Below are positions 10,907 through 22,224 of a stretch of DNA of 49,346 nucleotides, in pieces. The stretch lies in contig BFEA01000517.1 of NCBI GenBank assembly GCA_003427395.1, forward strand, positions 85,394-134,739. Reading direction: 5' to 3'. A program made the position numbers and the translations under genes. The notes beneath the pieces were generated by a model. It ran no database searches and was not told the DNA's origin. It saw nothing but the letters and a program-made list of their open reading frames with translations. The DNA is from Chara braunii (Eukaryota; Streptophyta; Charophyceae; Charales; Characeae). Numbering within the stretch: the stretch's first letter is position 1; the number at the start of each line of letters is the position of its first letter.

Positions 10907-13580
10907 TTATTTTAAGGATTTGGAGGTCCAACTGTCCAACATCGCATTCTGTGAGAGCCACCTAAGACCCGCATCCTTGCTTGGCTCAAACAACACATAT
11001 AGGTATGTGTTTGCGAGCTCATTTTGGTTGTAGGTAACTCTCCTTGTCGCCATTGCCCCTGGTTTGAATGTTCTGCGTAAAAATTCCCTCATTTCCGTCT
11101 GAAAGACTTTTTTCCCCGTTGACGCCCATAGCGGGATTTCAGGAGCCCATCCCCACAGGGTGATACCGCCATACTGCGAGTTGGGTGGTTCTGTTAGGCC
11201 CACTTCCCATCTGCCCTCCTTCTTCCGCATTGGCACAACCATGACCCAAGTTTTGGGTAAGGATTGAGGCCACTGTCCCTTTTCAAGGACATGTCTCAAC
11301 TTCTGTCTTTTACCTACAAGCCCATCATCCGGGGGGACTTGGGGGGGTGACGAGACTTGCTGGGGTGATGGAGTGGGAGATATTGCTCTTCGAGCCTGCT
11401 GTTCCTCCTTTTTCTCCTTTTCTCGGGCTTCTTCCTCCCCCTGTGGGTTCTAATTGCTCTTTTTCTCCCCCCTTTTTTTATGCTCAGCAGGTTCCCCCTG
11501 CGTCTTCTTCACCAGGTCCCGACTATTTTTTTTCTCTTCCTCATTCGGGCCACTATCTTATGGTGGGGCAAGGGGCTGGAATCTGGTAAGTACAATACTC
11601 AGCATCCTACGACAGACTTCATCCCAACACACTCGTTGAGAGAGCCCATGATTCAAGATTACCCTGAGACTCTCGCTGGCCTCTAAGAGTGGGATGAGGC
11701 CCCTGTACGTGTCATCCCAACATTCGTCCGAGAGATCTAGGAATTTATTGTGCAAATTATACATTATCCAGTCTAATATACTTTTTAGCCTTTCCTCCCC
11801 CATTCCGGACGTGCCCCGTGACTCAGCCAAATCCTCACTTGTCTCTTCCACGTCGTGCATCACCTCGTCCGTTGATGGGGGGGGGGTGGGGGGGAGGGGA
11901 GGCCCCCTGTATCTCTTCCACCTCCATGGGGATCGGACCAAAGGCATCTATGAAGATGCCCTATTGGCTAGTTCCTGCAGTCGTTCCCTGGTCTTCCCCC
12001 TTTCCTCCCTTTTCGTTGTTCTCACTCCTTTCTGCCCCCGTCTTCTCTTTTGGCCCATTTTTTGTTCCTTCCCCCCATTGCTCAGTTTTCGTGCCCCTTT
12101 CTGGTTTTTCTTTCCCTTTGTCATGGTTCCTTTCTCTCTCCTTTTCAGCAGCTGCAACTATGTAGCGTCCCACATCTGACCCATAATTGCGAATGCCGCC
12201 TGTTTCCTTCCTTTTCTTCTGCAATTGCTGTAATTGTTGTATTTGCTTCTTTTCTTTTTCGTTATTTTGTCCCGGGGGGGGGGGGGGGGGTAAGGGGGGG
12301 GCCTGGAGGCTTTTGTCCCTCGGTGGCTGTGGTGGGTTCCAGGAGTTGGGGGGGCGGGTATCCCATCTCGACTCTCCCCGTCCTTCCCATTCGCATCCTC
12401 TCACTTGACCATTCTCACCTTTTTCTTCCACATACACCCAACCTTCATGGTCGTCATCCACCATCGTCCATTTATAATCCTTTCACGTTTGAATGGGTGG
12501 TGGGGGCAAGCAGGCTCTATGCCCAAGTGACCATACGCTTGACATTTGAAACACCAGGGTGACCGTCACAGTTTGTGAGCCGTACGCACCTGGTATATCC
12601 TCTCTCCCACCCAGAATGGGATGATGTCGTCAATATTGAAGAGGTGATCGTGCGGCAGGTCAATAGCCAGCATAACATGATCATCATCCCTTTTTGCCAC
12701 GTACAGCGGGAGTGGCTCAATGAAATCTACAATGTCATATCGTTGGTCGAGTTCGTGTATAAAGGTTGCTTGTATCTCCACTGAGATGTGTCTCAGCTCG
12801 ACCCAGATGTAGTCCCACATCATCTGTTCCCATTTTTCCTCTGGTCCCATTTTTTTGGGAAGTCTGGGTATATGCGCACTTCCGATCTGCCACATCTGAA
12901 CCTTTTCCAACTGTCCATGCGGCGCTTGTCTTTTCGAATATTGACAGGACCTTGTAGACAGTGGAGGAGATGGGTTGTATCTGAAAAAAACTATTGGACA
13001 ACCTCTGGACTTCCTTTCATCTCCCCCAGCTGCTTGCAAATCCATTTTATTTTCTCATTAGTGAATTTGTAGGCAGCGTCATCATGAAATATCCAGTTGT
13101 TGTCATACTATGTGTAAATCCTCTCCCTTTGTGCTAGTTTGCTTGTCGGATAGGTTCTCATTAATATTTTTCTGCCCCCTTAATCGGTCACTATGTTTTC
13201 TTCTGGGAGAAAAAACATGGTGTAAAAAAAACGCTCAGGCCGGGGAAATATTTTTCAGAGGGATCTGAAGATCTGCAGCCTGTCCCTCCATTCCTTTTTG
13301 TTCTCCCTCCTGTTGCCTTTTGACAGACAGTGTTTTGTCTTGCATCGTATTTTGTACTCTGATTACCGATGATGGTTGATGTCCCTTTCCCCTTTGTTGG
13401 TCGTTCTCTTTCATTCCTTAAGCCCTCTCTCCTCCCCCTCCTTCCCCTTGTCCTTGGGAGGTCATACTCCCCCCTATAGAGAAGCAGGGTGCCAGGTCTT
13501 CTCCCTTTCTTCATCGTGACCTTCACCATCGTCATTTTGTGTAGTTTTCGAGGGGGTTGTATTGATACAAGGGGTTCCAA
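10907..13580 (-). pseudogene. LINE ORF1 remnant with RNA-binding-like domain and CCHC knuckle
   Basis: Minus-strand frames: 13191-13580 (basic, Arg/Lys/Gly-rich), 12566-13045, 11961-12464 (Pro-rich, then Lys/Glu/Gln-rich), 11558-11947 and 10907-11299. The 12566-13045 piece has the beta-alpha pattern of plant LINE ORF1 DUF4283-type domains, ending in a block with IIPFWVGERIYQVR. Directly after it, in another frame (12495-12560), comes CFKCQAYGH and then Cys, a zinc knuckle with CX2CX4H spacing and a stretched last gap. Several frameshifts are present. The function would be RNA binding and RNP assembly for retrotransposition. Confidence 0.6.
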
Positions 13581-13599
13581 CGTGGAGGCAAGATGTCGA

Positions 13600-14330
13600 G
13601 ACTATCCAGTTGCTTTGTCTTCCAGTTTTTTTCTGGTTTTTTCGCTTTTGCTGAGTTTTTTTCTTACTTCTCGTTCACTCACCTTCGTTCCTCACATCCA
13701 TTTGCACTTTTGACTAGCTGGCGCGGGTACTCGAAGAGAGATTTCGGGTGGGGAGGTGGAGGCTGGGAGGGGGTAATATGGCCTGCGATGCATGCAATTG
13801 ATCCCTCCTCTCGTTGCGTCGCAACTTCCTGCTCACTTCGTTTTTCCGGATGATCCTCCACCATCTCCTTTATTACTTGAGCCCTTTTTGCTCTGTCTTT
13901 CTTCCAATTGCCAGATCAATTTTCAGTCCACCCTCCCTCTATCTTTCTTCCCATCGCCAGATCTCTCATATTTTTTAATCCTCCCTGTTCCTCTCTATTC
14001 CTGGCTCGCCCACCCCTCGCGTGTAATTTTCTTTTCTCCCACTCTTTATCCTTCCTATGTCTTCTCCCACTATCCCCGATGTGGCAGGTTTGTATTATCT
14101 CTTTCTAACTCCCGACTTTTTTTTCGTCTCTTCGCATCTCCCGTAACCTGTATTCCCCCCCTCCTTTTCCCTCTTGGTTCGATTCTTGGCGCCAATATCC
14201 TCCTCTTTTTGCTCCTTCCGCTCCCTCCCTCTTCTCGCTCATACTCCTCCCACTCACTGTCCCATCACTGTCGGGTCTTTCTCTCCCTTCTCCGGTTTCA
14301 AATCCCTTTTACCTCGCCTTTCCTCAGTTC
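13600..14330. repeat. Pyrimidine-rich low-complexity stretch
   Basis: The plus strand is strongly C and T rich, with scattered cttcctcccc-type runs. Open frames here are compositional (Ser, Leu, Phe, Pro). It may include decayed 5' sequence of the neighbouring LINE. Confidence 0.6.
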
Positions 14331-14710
14331 GTAACATCGAGATGACTCTCCAACAATGTGTGGTAGTTTCCAATCTCTCTTTCCTCGCCTTACCTCCGTG
14401 ATGTCTCTCCTCTGATCTATGGCAGTTTCGAATTTGTCTTTCCTCACCTTACCTCCGTACATGATTTCTCGATGTCCCCCCTTAGATCTATGTCGCTATT
14501 TCCGCTATCCTTCGTCAGTGTTTGCTGGCGTCGGCGCCTGACCCTGCGGACTCCGCGATGTCTCTCCAGTCCCACGTACTTCGCGGTGTCTCTCCTCAAA
14601 TCTATGGAAGTTTACAATCTCTCCTTCCTCGCCTTACTTCCGCGATGTCTCTCCTCGACTCAATGGTGGTTTCCAATCTCTCCTCGACTCGCCGTGGTGT
14701 TTGATGTAAG
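14330..14710. repeat. Degenerate minisatellite of about 60 bp
   Basis: At least five units start with atgtctctcctc (or variants) and contain tatggcagtttccaatctctc and ttcctcgccttacctccg. Examples begin near 14341, 14401, 14557, 14585 and 14645. On the minus strand a unit reads as a recurring RRDIAEVRRGRRDCK-like peptide, but there is no evidence that this is translated. Confidence 0.6.
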
Positions 14711-14949
14711 TTGACTTCCGTTTCAAAGCCCCCACGCGGCTCGGACAGTCCAAGATGTCTCCGCTGTCCTCCATCGGTGCTTTGGCACAAGTCGCATTCA
14801 CGCTACCCAACGTGGCAACAACTATGGAGGCTCCCGCGGAGGCCAAGGTTACCAAGGGAGACTAACCCTCGTACTGCCTCCGCCCTGCCCTGCAGCCACG
14901 TCAGCCTGTGACATGGCGTTAGCAAGTGCTCGGTTGTCCTCACCATGAA

Positions 14950-15210
14950 AATGAGAAAAAAAACCTGACGTCTTCTGATTTTGTTGATGATGTGGAAGTC
15001 GTCAAAATATCAGAAAGCATGTTGAAAGAGGTGTAGGAGATGTCTATTTCTTTTGTAGGTGATTGTTTTCATAAATTTATATTCATATTTAAAGAAGTAA
15101 ATGTTGCAGCAGACAGGAGAGCAACTTACACCCATTGGTAGGCCAAGTGTTTGCTTCCAAACGTGGTTACCGAGTGTTGTGTAGGCGTTGTTAATTAGCC
15201 TGTTGTTGAT
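14950..15210 (-). pseudogene. Penelope-like RT catalytic fragment with an in-frame TGA
   Basis: The minus strand encodes GNHVWKQTLGLPMGVSCSP, an RT motif B of the G(I/L)PMG type followed by CNIYFxxYExxF. It then reaches YFDD (14998-15009), the catalytic Asp pair of motif C. One codon separates the helix from YFDD and is TGA (15010-15012), where this family usually has Arg, so a CGA to TGA transition is likely. The fragment is truncated on both sides, with a GT array upstream and unrelated sequence downstream. It is related in type to the plus-strand fragment at 4680-5225. Confidence 0.6.
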
Positions 15211-15221
15211 TGCTAGTATAT

Positions 15222-15345
<124 letters not shown>

Positions 15346-15360
15346 GGGAGGGGAGGGTCC

Positions 15361-15396
15361 CCACCAATTAATCAATTAGTCACTTAATCAATCCAT

Positions 15397-15451
<55 letters not shown>

Positions 15452-15455
15452 AAAA
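15361..15455. repeat. (AATC)n tetranucleotide array
   Basis: AATC repeats, degenerate on the left and pure on the right. It is the same repeat type as those at 44.2-45.9, 48.36 and 49.29 kb on either strand. Confidence 0.95.
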
Positions 15456-15459
15456 AACA

Positions 15460-16780
15460 TCAATAAACCAATATTTATTTTTTTATCTTTTTTTTTTTTT
15501 TTTGTCACACACCAAAATCCACCCCCCAAAATTTTTACTTTTTTTTTTCTGCACAGGCGTTAGCGGTCGATGTGCGCAGGTGGCGTGAGCGCGCCGTTTT
15601 TCCGCACGCGCTTCTGCCTGGTCATGGCGCAGCCGCAGGCAAACACGGCCGAGGGGGGCACATAATATGCAGCATGATATGCTTTGAACAGAAGGGCAAC
15701 AAAAATGAAGTTTGAGTGTTCGACGATATCTTTCGCAATTGGTAGTGTTCATGGTTGTTGGGGAGGTAATCGCCACGATATTGTAGTACGCAGACACTTT
15801 TCTCACTAGGCAAAGGTAGGTGGAGGCCTTTGCAAAATTTGATTGTTGATTATTGTATTAAGTAACATATGAATAAGACGGCGGGTAAATAAGCATAGCT
15901 GCATTATATCAGGTGAATACAATTATGTGGGTGCGGATCTCCTTGTTTATGACATGGTCATGGGGTTGGTCAGGCTTTGCACAAAAAGTGAAGGTACTAC
16001 CAAAAATTACCCTGTGTCAGAAAGATTAGAATCACACCTGCTTCACCTCTGTTCCCATTGACCTAGGTTAAGGAGTCGAGAGTTTTGGTCATTGATCTCT
16101 TCCATGGTTAGTTGTTCCCTATAACGGAACTTATTCTTAGATTAGATACTGGAAGGTATCCGATAATGTGCAAACATCCGTGCGCAGTTGCCATGAACAC
16201 ACCATATATTTGAATACTGTGAGAATGACATTTATTAGTTATCACAAGCCCCACATCATTTTATAAAAAGGTCCTTCGTATCTTAAGACAACAAAGACCC
16301 TTTGTAAGTGGTCACAAGTCCCACATTTCATATCTGCAGAACATTTAAAGGGTATACAATCTAGAACCACTTCTACAATAATCTTCAATTACCAAGGGAA
16401 AGTCAATTCTAGACATAACTCAAAACTGACACCCGTTATAAAAAGAAGGAAAAAAAGTTATCACAAACCCTACATCTTTATGCGTAAAGTTCCTGCAAAA
16501 CAACATGTTCGTTTGAAATAAACATTATTCACAACCAGTTGAGATACAACTGTCTCTGCTCATTGACAACCATTACTCAAGAGCAAGCATGTGTAGTGGA
16601 ACACCCATTAAGGGATTCTCATTGCAAGAGTACGTGGTTAAACACCGAGGTTGCATTTCTTGACGGATATCTATCTATTTGCTCTCGTTTTTCATTGGTT
16701 AACCTCAATATTAAAAACAAAGGAGAGATTGTTAATAAAACGAAAATGAGATTTTTCTCTGCGTAGCATCACCTTCAGGA
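15460..16780. other. Intergenic sequence without a recognised feature
   Basis: AT-rich sequence. Short related phrases recur around 16240-16330 and 16440-16480 (ttatcacaa(g/a)ccc(c/t)acat, about three copies spaced 60-200 bp), suggesting a weak dispersed repeat. No open frame or RNA gene was recognised. Confidence 0.3.
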
Positions 16781-16862
16781 TCGGTAACCAAACCTTAACG
16801 CTCGGTACCGAGCCCGAACGTGGCCTAAATTTTTTTTTTAATATATATATGTATATATAGGG
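16780..16862. repeat. Short palindromic GC-rich patch with TA tail
   Basis: cgctcggtaccgagc (16800-16814) is a palindrome, followed by a T run and (TA)n. It resembles the GC-rich end plus AT-rich body style of the small elements at 5.6-6.8, 41.9 and 48.6 kb. Confidence 0.4.
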
Positions 16863-16899
16863 GTTGGGAGGTTCTGCGGGGCATTGTTCATCACTACTG

Positions 16900-16915
16900 A
16901 ACATACACACACACA

Positions 16916-16962
<47 letters not shown>

Positions 16963-16985
16963 ACACACCACACAACCCATCACAC
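16900..16985. repeat. (CA)n microsatellite
   Basis: CA array with tcac and ccac interruptions. ORFs crossing it are repeat artefacts. Confidence 0.95.
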
Positions 16986-17175
16986 ACCACACAAATGCGA
17001 GGACGCATTCGGCAACCCTTTAATTTGCGCTCGACCGAACATATTCGGTTCTCGCTCGGCCGAGCGTATGAATATGTTCGACGTGCTAGGCATTTGTTGC
17101 CAGGTGTTTATCAACTCCAACCGAAAGGGAAGACAATACATAAATATCCATTAAGAAATATAAAGGGATGAAACA

Positions 17176-18708
17176 TCATTGGTCCTTCATAAACAACCGT
17201 TTTAGCATAAAAAAAATAAAGCAAACCGCATTAAACTTTCCGAAGGGTAAATCAAGGTCGCAAGGGCTGCAGACATTTGGGCAGTGCAAGAGTGATAAAG
17301 CGTACAACAGCACGGGCCTGACAATTGTGTACGTCACCCATTCCTCTTTGATGTCAATGTCTGACAACAATCTATTGTAGGTATGGGCCACACAAGGAAT
17401 CCCCACAATCCGCCATTCCAACATAAGCCGAAGTTGAATCTGCTGTAGGTATGCGCAACACAAGGAATGCCTACAATCCACCTTCATCCATCTATCCACA
17501 ATGTCCTGTGTCATCTCACTTGTCCCCGCCCTATTTGCGGTCCCGTAAAAGGGTCGTAATCGCCTCATCCGCCCTTGACCTTGAAAAGTTGACGATTGGT
17601 CTAGAATCGATCGCCTTCCTCCCACCATTGCAGCCTGTATGGTTGAAAGCTTTCATGATGGGGTTGAGGATCCCTACGATCTTGTCCACCTGGGTCAAGA
17701 TCATGAGACCCCTAATCTCACGGAAGCCATGGGAACAGAATGAGTTCCGCGAGGCAAACTACCGAAATGTCTTCAGATCTTCTTCCACTCCTCTGTCCTT
17801 AAAACATTGAAAGCAAGCGTCGATGCATACAACTAAGATTCAAAGAACGGGACAAATCCTCGAAGTGCATCTGCTAGTGGGTGGCATACCCGTCATTCAT
17901 CCCCGTTAGAGAAATTATCTTTGCAGGCGGGATTCCTTGTAGAAGCCCGCCTGCATTCGTCTTCCTCGTCCAACCCGTCTCGGAGTCCCTCGACCGCGAT
18001 CCAGTAGGCCCGCACCCGGCCTTCAATATGTCCGCCTGCGGTGTGCTGTTTGGGACTCGAGGTACCACTTGGGGCGAGGTGCAGTGTGGGAGCGCGCACG
18101 CGGTGGGTTTTCAAATTTCAAATTTGTTGGTGGTGCAATGCGGCGCTCCACAGCCTACAAAGTTGCCACACGCGCGGAAGTGGACATGGGCGTGTACTGC
18201 ACTTGGACGCGTGCGAGTGAGGTGGACACCGCCGCCAATTTCCTTTCGCTGGGAGCTGTTCGGTGTGCTGTGGGGTGAGCGAAGTGCCATTATAGCTCTT
18301 GTCCATAGAGGGCATATAATGTTCGTCCGTGTCGGCTGACGGCTCTGCGCCGTGTCGGCGAGAACTGTCCGAGCTTGAGAAATGGCTGGTGGTTACAGCG
18401 TTGCTCGCTGATGACGGTGCACTGGGCGCTTCAACGGTCACCATGTGTGTGTACTCTAACGGCCCGCCGGAATCCGCACGCCACCACCGCCCACGGTTCC
18501 ACTGCTGGCACTTGTACCGCCACCGGTAGCCGTTGCTGGCTGGACCGCAAAAAGGACAGGTCGTGAACCAGGAATGCACAAAGTAAAAAAAAAGAAAAAA
18601 AAAACCTGCACCTGCGGCTGAAACCCAAGGGTAGCTCTTGAACTCAAGGCACCTCCAAGAGGTGCCTACTGGGAAGTCTTCCTCCGACGCTCCAATGACA
18701 GTACCCAC
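17176..18708 (-). pseudogene. Probable hAT-type transposase remnant
   Basis: Read on the minus strand, the 5' part (18708 to about 18118) includes CPFCGPASNGYRWRYKC, a paired-Cys pattern that could be a BED-like zinc finger, followed by an acidic, Ser-rich linker. The 3' part (17628-17176) contains CVAHTYNRLLSDI followed by EEWV. That resembles the C-AH-L-L-DI----W motif in the core of hAT/DUF659 transposases. Frames are interrupted between 17.63 and 18.1 kb, and a partial tandem duplication (17375-17425 against 17444-17490) disturbs the core. I saw no terminal inverted repeats. The assignment is tentative and from motif resemblance only. Confidence 0.35.
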
Positions 18709-18772
18709 GTGGGTCTATACCCCACCTCTATAACAACTCGGGCTTCGGAAAAAAAAAAAAAAAAAAAAAAAA

Positions 18773-18847
18773 NNNNNNNNNNNNNNNNNNNNNNNNNNNN
18801 NNNNNNNNNNNNNNNNNNNNNNNNNNNNNNNNNNNNNNNNNNNNNNN
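18773..18847. other. Assembly gap (75 N)
   Basis: A run of N bases preceded by poly-A. Both flanks carry a gggctt(c/g)gg-plus-poly-A phrase (18740-18772 and 18895-18930), so the gap may separate two versions of the same locus. Confidence 1.
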
Positions 18848-18879
18848 CTTATACACATCTAGATGTGTATAAGAGACAG
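18848..18879. other. Nextera mate-pair junction adapter left in the assembly
   Basis: cttatacacatct followed at once by agatgtgtataagagacag is the transposon mosaic end joined head to head. This is the circularisation junction adapter of Nextera mate-pair libraries. It is synthetic, not genomic, and abuts the N gap. Translations of it (for example peptides starting MCIRDR) are artefacts. Confidence 0.97.
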
Positions 18880-18899
18880 ATTTACCACTAAAACCGGGC

Positions 18900-19078
18900 T
18901 TGGGAAAAAAAAAAAAAAAAAAAAAAAAAAACCATATCCTGACGTATTTTCATTTTCCTCTTTTTTTCCCCCCCTTCCTTTCTCTTTCTCGTTTCGGCTC
19001 AAACATTTCGGACATAGGGCAAGAGTGATCGAGAGGCTGTCGTATGTCAATCATTGAGTCGGAGGCTGACAAAAAGGA
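18900..19078. other. Poly-A run and intergenic sequence
   Basis: A poly-A tract (18904-18930) and T/C-rich sequence lie between the adapter and the left end of the TIR element. No gene is seen. Confidence 0.5.
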
Positions 19079-19083
19079 CCATG

Positions 19084-22000
19084 GGCCTTGTTCGACACCA
19101 CTACAAACCCTTACATGTAAGGTTTTCATCGTTTCATCCCTCCCTAATCACGAAGAAAAAGAAGTCGAACTTGTTTTCCCATTCGCGGCGGTAAGGGTGG
19201 GCCCTACAAAAGTAAGACTCCCCAGCCAAAACGGACCTTAACGTAAGTACGCCCATGGAGGTGACTTGAAAGTAGGGGGTGTCTTTCCTGGGCCTATAGG
19301 GCCCGACTGCCTTAGCATTTTTTAGCATCGATGGACCTTTTTGTCCTCGGCCCTTTTTCCTTGGTGTTTTATGACCTGCTTTGACCCCTGTTGCTTGATT
19401 CAATGGGTAGACAGGTCAGGGATTTGCATTTTCGAAGATGCGTCGTTTCCCGCCTGATTTTGTCGTCTGTACTTTCCCGTCACTGGTTCTTTGGTTTCGT
19501 AACGACTTAGTTGGTTGGGTGACCTCATCGCACCTACTATATCTGGGGGCTGGCCGATGCGTACGCCCTCTCTCATTGATGGCGCTGAGCACTTGCGCTT
19601 TGACGCGCTGAGTCGTGACCCGGTATGATGGGCATGGTTTGCCATGCTTACGGTTGGAAGGGCGTCTAATCGGCGTCCTATGATGCCTGCGCACTGACGC
19701 GCTGATTCATTATTAGAATTGATGACGGTGCTTCTTCCACTACTGTTCGTTCTGGGTATGGCATTTCGGCCCTCCTGCCATGGGCACGGTTTGAGGGACT
19801 CCTATGGCGGATTGTCTGCGGATGTATCTGGCGGGTGTGCCACTGAGCTGAGGAACGCGCTCTCCGCAATGGCGGCTTCGGGCTTCCTTTTCCTGGCGAT
19901 CCGAGGCATCGTTGGTTGTGTGTTTTGTCCCGTCTTTTGCTTGCCTTGTATGTTTGTCTTCTGTTTCCTTTTTGGATGCAGGGATCTGGGCTACCGTCTC
20001 TTCCAGGATCGGCCGACTTCCGTTTGCTGTCTCCTTGGTCTCCTGTGTAAATGCTTTGATCTGCCGTGTAGCGGCTTTCTTGCAAAATTGCCACCAGGGG
20101 ATTTTATAATGACCTTGCGATGTAGGAAACTGGAGTGTACCGGGGTAGGGTGGACTATATAAGGAGATAAGGCAATTGTATTGATCTTCTTCATCAAGTT
20201 GTGGTTCGATTGGATCAGGTTCCTCCTGACGACGCTGCTGTCTGGGTAGTAGAAACGCGTTCAGGGAAGGCCGCATTGGTTTGTGAATGGATATGGTGGC
20301 TTGAGTTTCGGCTCTTGGGGTTGGATGTTTAAGGCCAAGGGCTTCACGATTAAAGCAGTTTTTCTGGTCTTTTTGGTCCCTTGTGTTTCGTTCTCGGCTC
20401 TTGTTTTGTGTGCGTCCAGGATTGCATGTAATGGTGCTTTGTTCTATCCTGGCGCATGCTAAGCGTGTTTGCCGACAGTCCTTCTCTTCTTCTCTTCCCT
20501 TACATCCGTGAAAAAACCGTTTCCTTTTTTTTTTTTTTTTTTTATGTCAGGTGTTTGGTTGGCGTTCCTGGTCCAACGGCGCCCTTGTCCGCCAGACCAT
20601 GGGACAGAAGGCCCATGACAACCTCCAACGGTCGTGCGATGCCATTGCGGTCGCCCCTGCATTCCCTCCACTGGGGCATTCCGGCTGGTGTTTGAAGGCA
20701 GCTGTTGCAGGGGTCCGTGCGGAGACTAGTGAGATGACTGTTGGAGGCGACGTTCGAATTGGAGCGCGGGATGTCGATGACACCCATCGGTCCTCGCGCC
20801 TTTCCTCCGTTGGGCATCACGTGTGCTCCCATATATTGCAGCCCTCTGTCCTGTTCGAAAGGTGCCAGCTCCATTCCTTGTACTTTACGGGATGAGCACA
20901 TGGCTGGCATGGTGAGGAAGACGACTCTGTTCATTTTCCTGCTTGGTGCGTTAGCATTGGTGATCATTCTACACGTCTGCCATCTGGCCGACAATTGCAG
21001 CTGACGTCGAAGGAGAAGGGGTTCGACGAAGCTTCAACAGGCTGCTTCGGTGAGCACAGGTATGGGCGATGGATACAGAAGGGGGGCACATGGGTCTGGG
21101 ACGAGTGGGGGGTGCTATGGAGTAGGGAGTGGGGTGGAGCAGAGCGTGCGTCACAGGTTTGATCTGAATCTATATTCGCATTTGCCCCCTCACCATCAGT
21201 TGTTGCCTGATAACATTGCGTGAGCGCCCCCCCCGTCTACACTGGATCTGGCACTGGGGTCAACTCATACGTCTTATGACACACCTACCAGAGTGGACGA
21301 ACGAGGCGGGGTTCTCGGTCCCATGTCTGCACTGCTGGCAGACATGCGAGGAGGACGCCTTCTTCCGGTTGATTTGCGTCTTTCTCCATCCACCACCATG
21401 GATGTGTCTAGAATGCAATGTCCAAGTCCAGCCATGTCCCCCCGGTCCGCCTTTTCATCCACCACCGAGGAGTGTCCTTTGGCAGAACACCCGCGATAAT
21501 AGCATTTGACAACAGGAAAGGAGCATTTGACAGACCAGACGAGGTGATCACGTCAGCCAATGTCTGGGCTATGGTGCCCCCCCTCCTCCCCTTTCCCTTC
21601 CCATCCCCCCGCCGTAGTCCGTTCACCATCTACATATGTCAATAGACCGCAAGGATGACAGCTGCGACCATGGTCTTCTCACGGACTCACAGTCTCCTCA
21701 CTCCAACCTCCATACTTTCGCCACCGTCCATAGCTGAACACCGCTGCAAGAGAGAGACGTCGCACGCCATGCACGGCGTTGCACGCGAAGTCACCTGCGC
21801 TGGCTGCAATGGTAGAAAATAGCGTCGTGCGGTGTCCACTAACGCACATGCAAGAACTCGACAAAGCAGTCCATACAGAGCGCACTGCCGGTGCGGAATT
21901 TGAATTCGAATTCGGTGGACCGTGTGCGCGTGTTTTGGTGCGGGTGGACGACCCGCCTCGCTTCGCCGCAATTCGGATTCTCATGTCCCATGGGCCCAAA

Positions 22001-22224
22001 GGTCACGGACACGATTATGTCCGCCACAACTACCGGTCCGACATTCAAAACCCGAAGAAAAAAACGGCATACAATGGAATGGGAGGTAGCTGAAACGAAA
22101 GTGCGAGTGTAGGGTTTTTGTAAGTGGTTGTGAAACGAAAAATAGGTTAGGGAAAATTAATCACTTTTTCACCGTACGGGCACCCTTACAAAGTAAGGGT
22201 TTTGTAGTGGTGTGGAACAAGGCC
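19084..22224. mobile_element. TIR DNA-transposon-like unit, 3.14 kb
   Basis: The left end ggccttgttcgacaccacta and the inverse of the right end ggccttgttccacaccacta match over about 40 bp, continuing into caaa(a)cccttac. Just inside each end is a small hairpin: ccttacatgtaagg on the left (19109-19122) and cccttacaaagtaaggg on the right (22183-22199). Flanking ccatg (19079-19083 and 22225-22229) is a possible 5-bp target duplication. Because ccatgg is palindromic, the exact boundary is uncertain. No DDE transposase motif was recognised inside, so it is either non-autonomous or has captured host sequence. Confidence 0.65.
19400..21640 (-). other. Unrecognised open frames inside the TIR unit
   Basis: Minus-strand open stretches at 19740-20276 (178 codons) and 20542-20994 (150 codons) have mixed, protein-like composition. 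The first has an acidic Gln/Glu start, then a Tyr/Pro-rich block, then a long Lys/Arg/Thr-rich tail, and could be a DNA-binding accessory protein. The second is Gly/Pro/Met-rich. Neither matches a family I know. Overlapping plus-strand frames also exist, so strand is uncertain. Confidence 0.25.

Larger units (their letters stand above)
6860..13600 (-). mobile_element. Decayed LINE (ORF1, endonuclease, RT), minus strand
   Basis: Read on the minus strand, this interval contains in order: a low-complexity ORF1 with an RNA-binding-like domain and a CCHC knuckle, an AP-type endonuclease, and a reverse transcriptase with its connector. That order defines an L1-type non-LTR retrotransposon. Frameshifts and stops break every module, and an AT-rich MITE is inserted in the endonuclease. 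The 5' end is not sharply visible (13.5-13.9 kb) and the 3' end fades near 6.86 kb without a clear poly-A tail. No target-site duplication could be assigned. The sequence differs from the LINE at 24.2-31.9 kb, so it is a separate lineage. Confidence 0.8.

Noticed and set aside
18709-19057. Open frames across the N gap and adapter
   Set aside because: They are translations of N, poly-A and the synthetic junction adapter.
19100-22212. CACTA-type transposon (ends read cactac ... gtagtg)
   Set aside because: The inverted similarity extends about 16 bp outside the CACTAC word and the 3-bp flanks (cac and gtg) are not a direct repeat, so CACTAC is internal.
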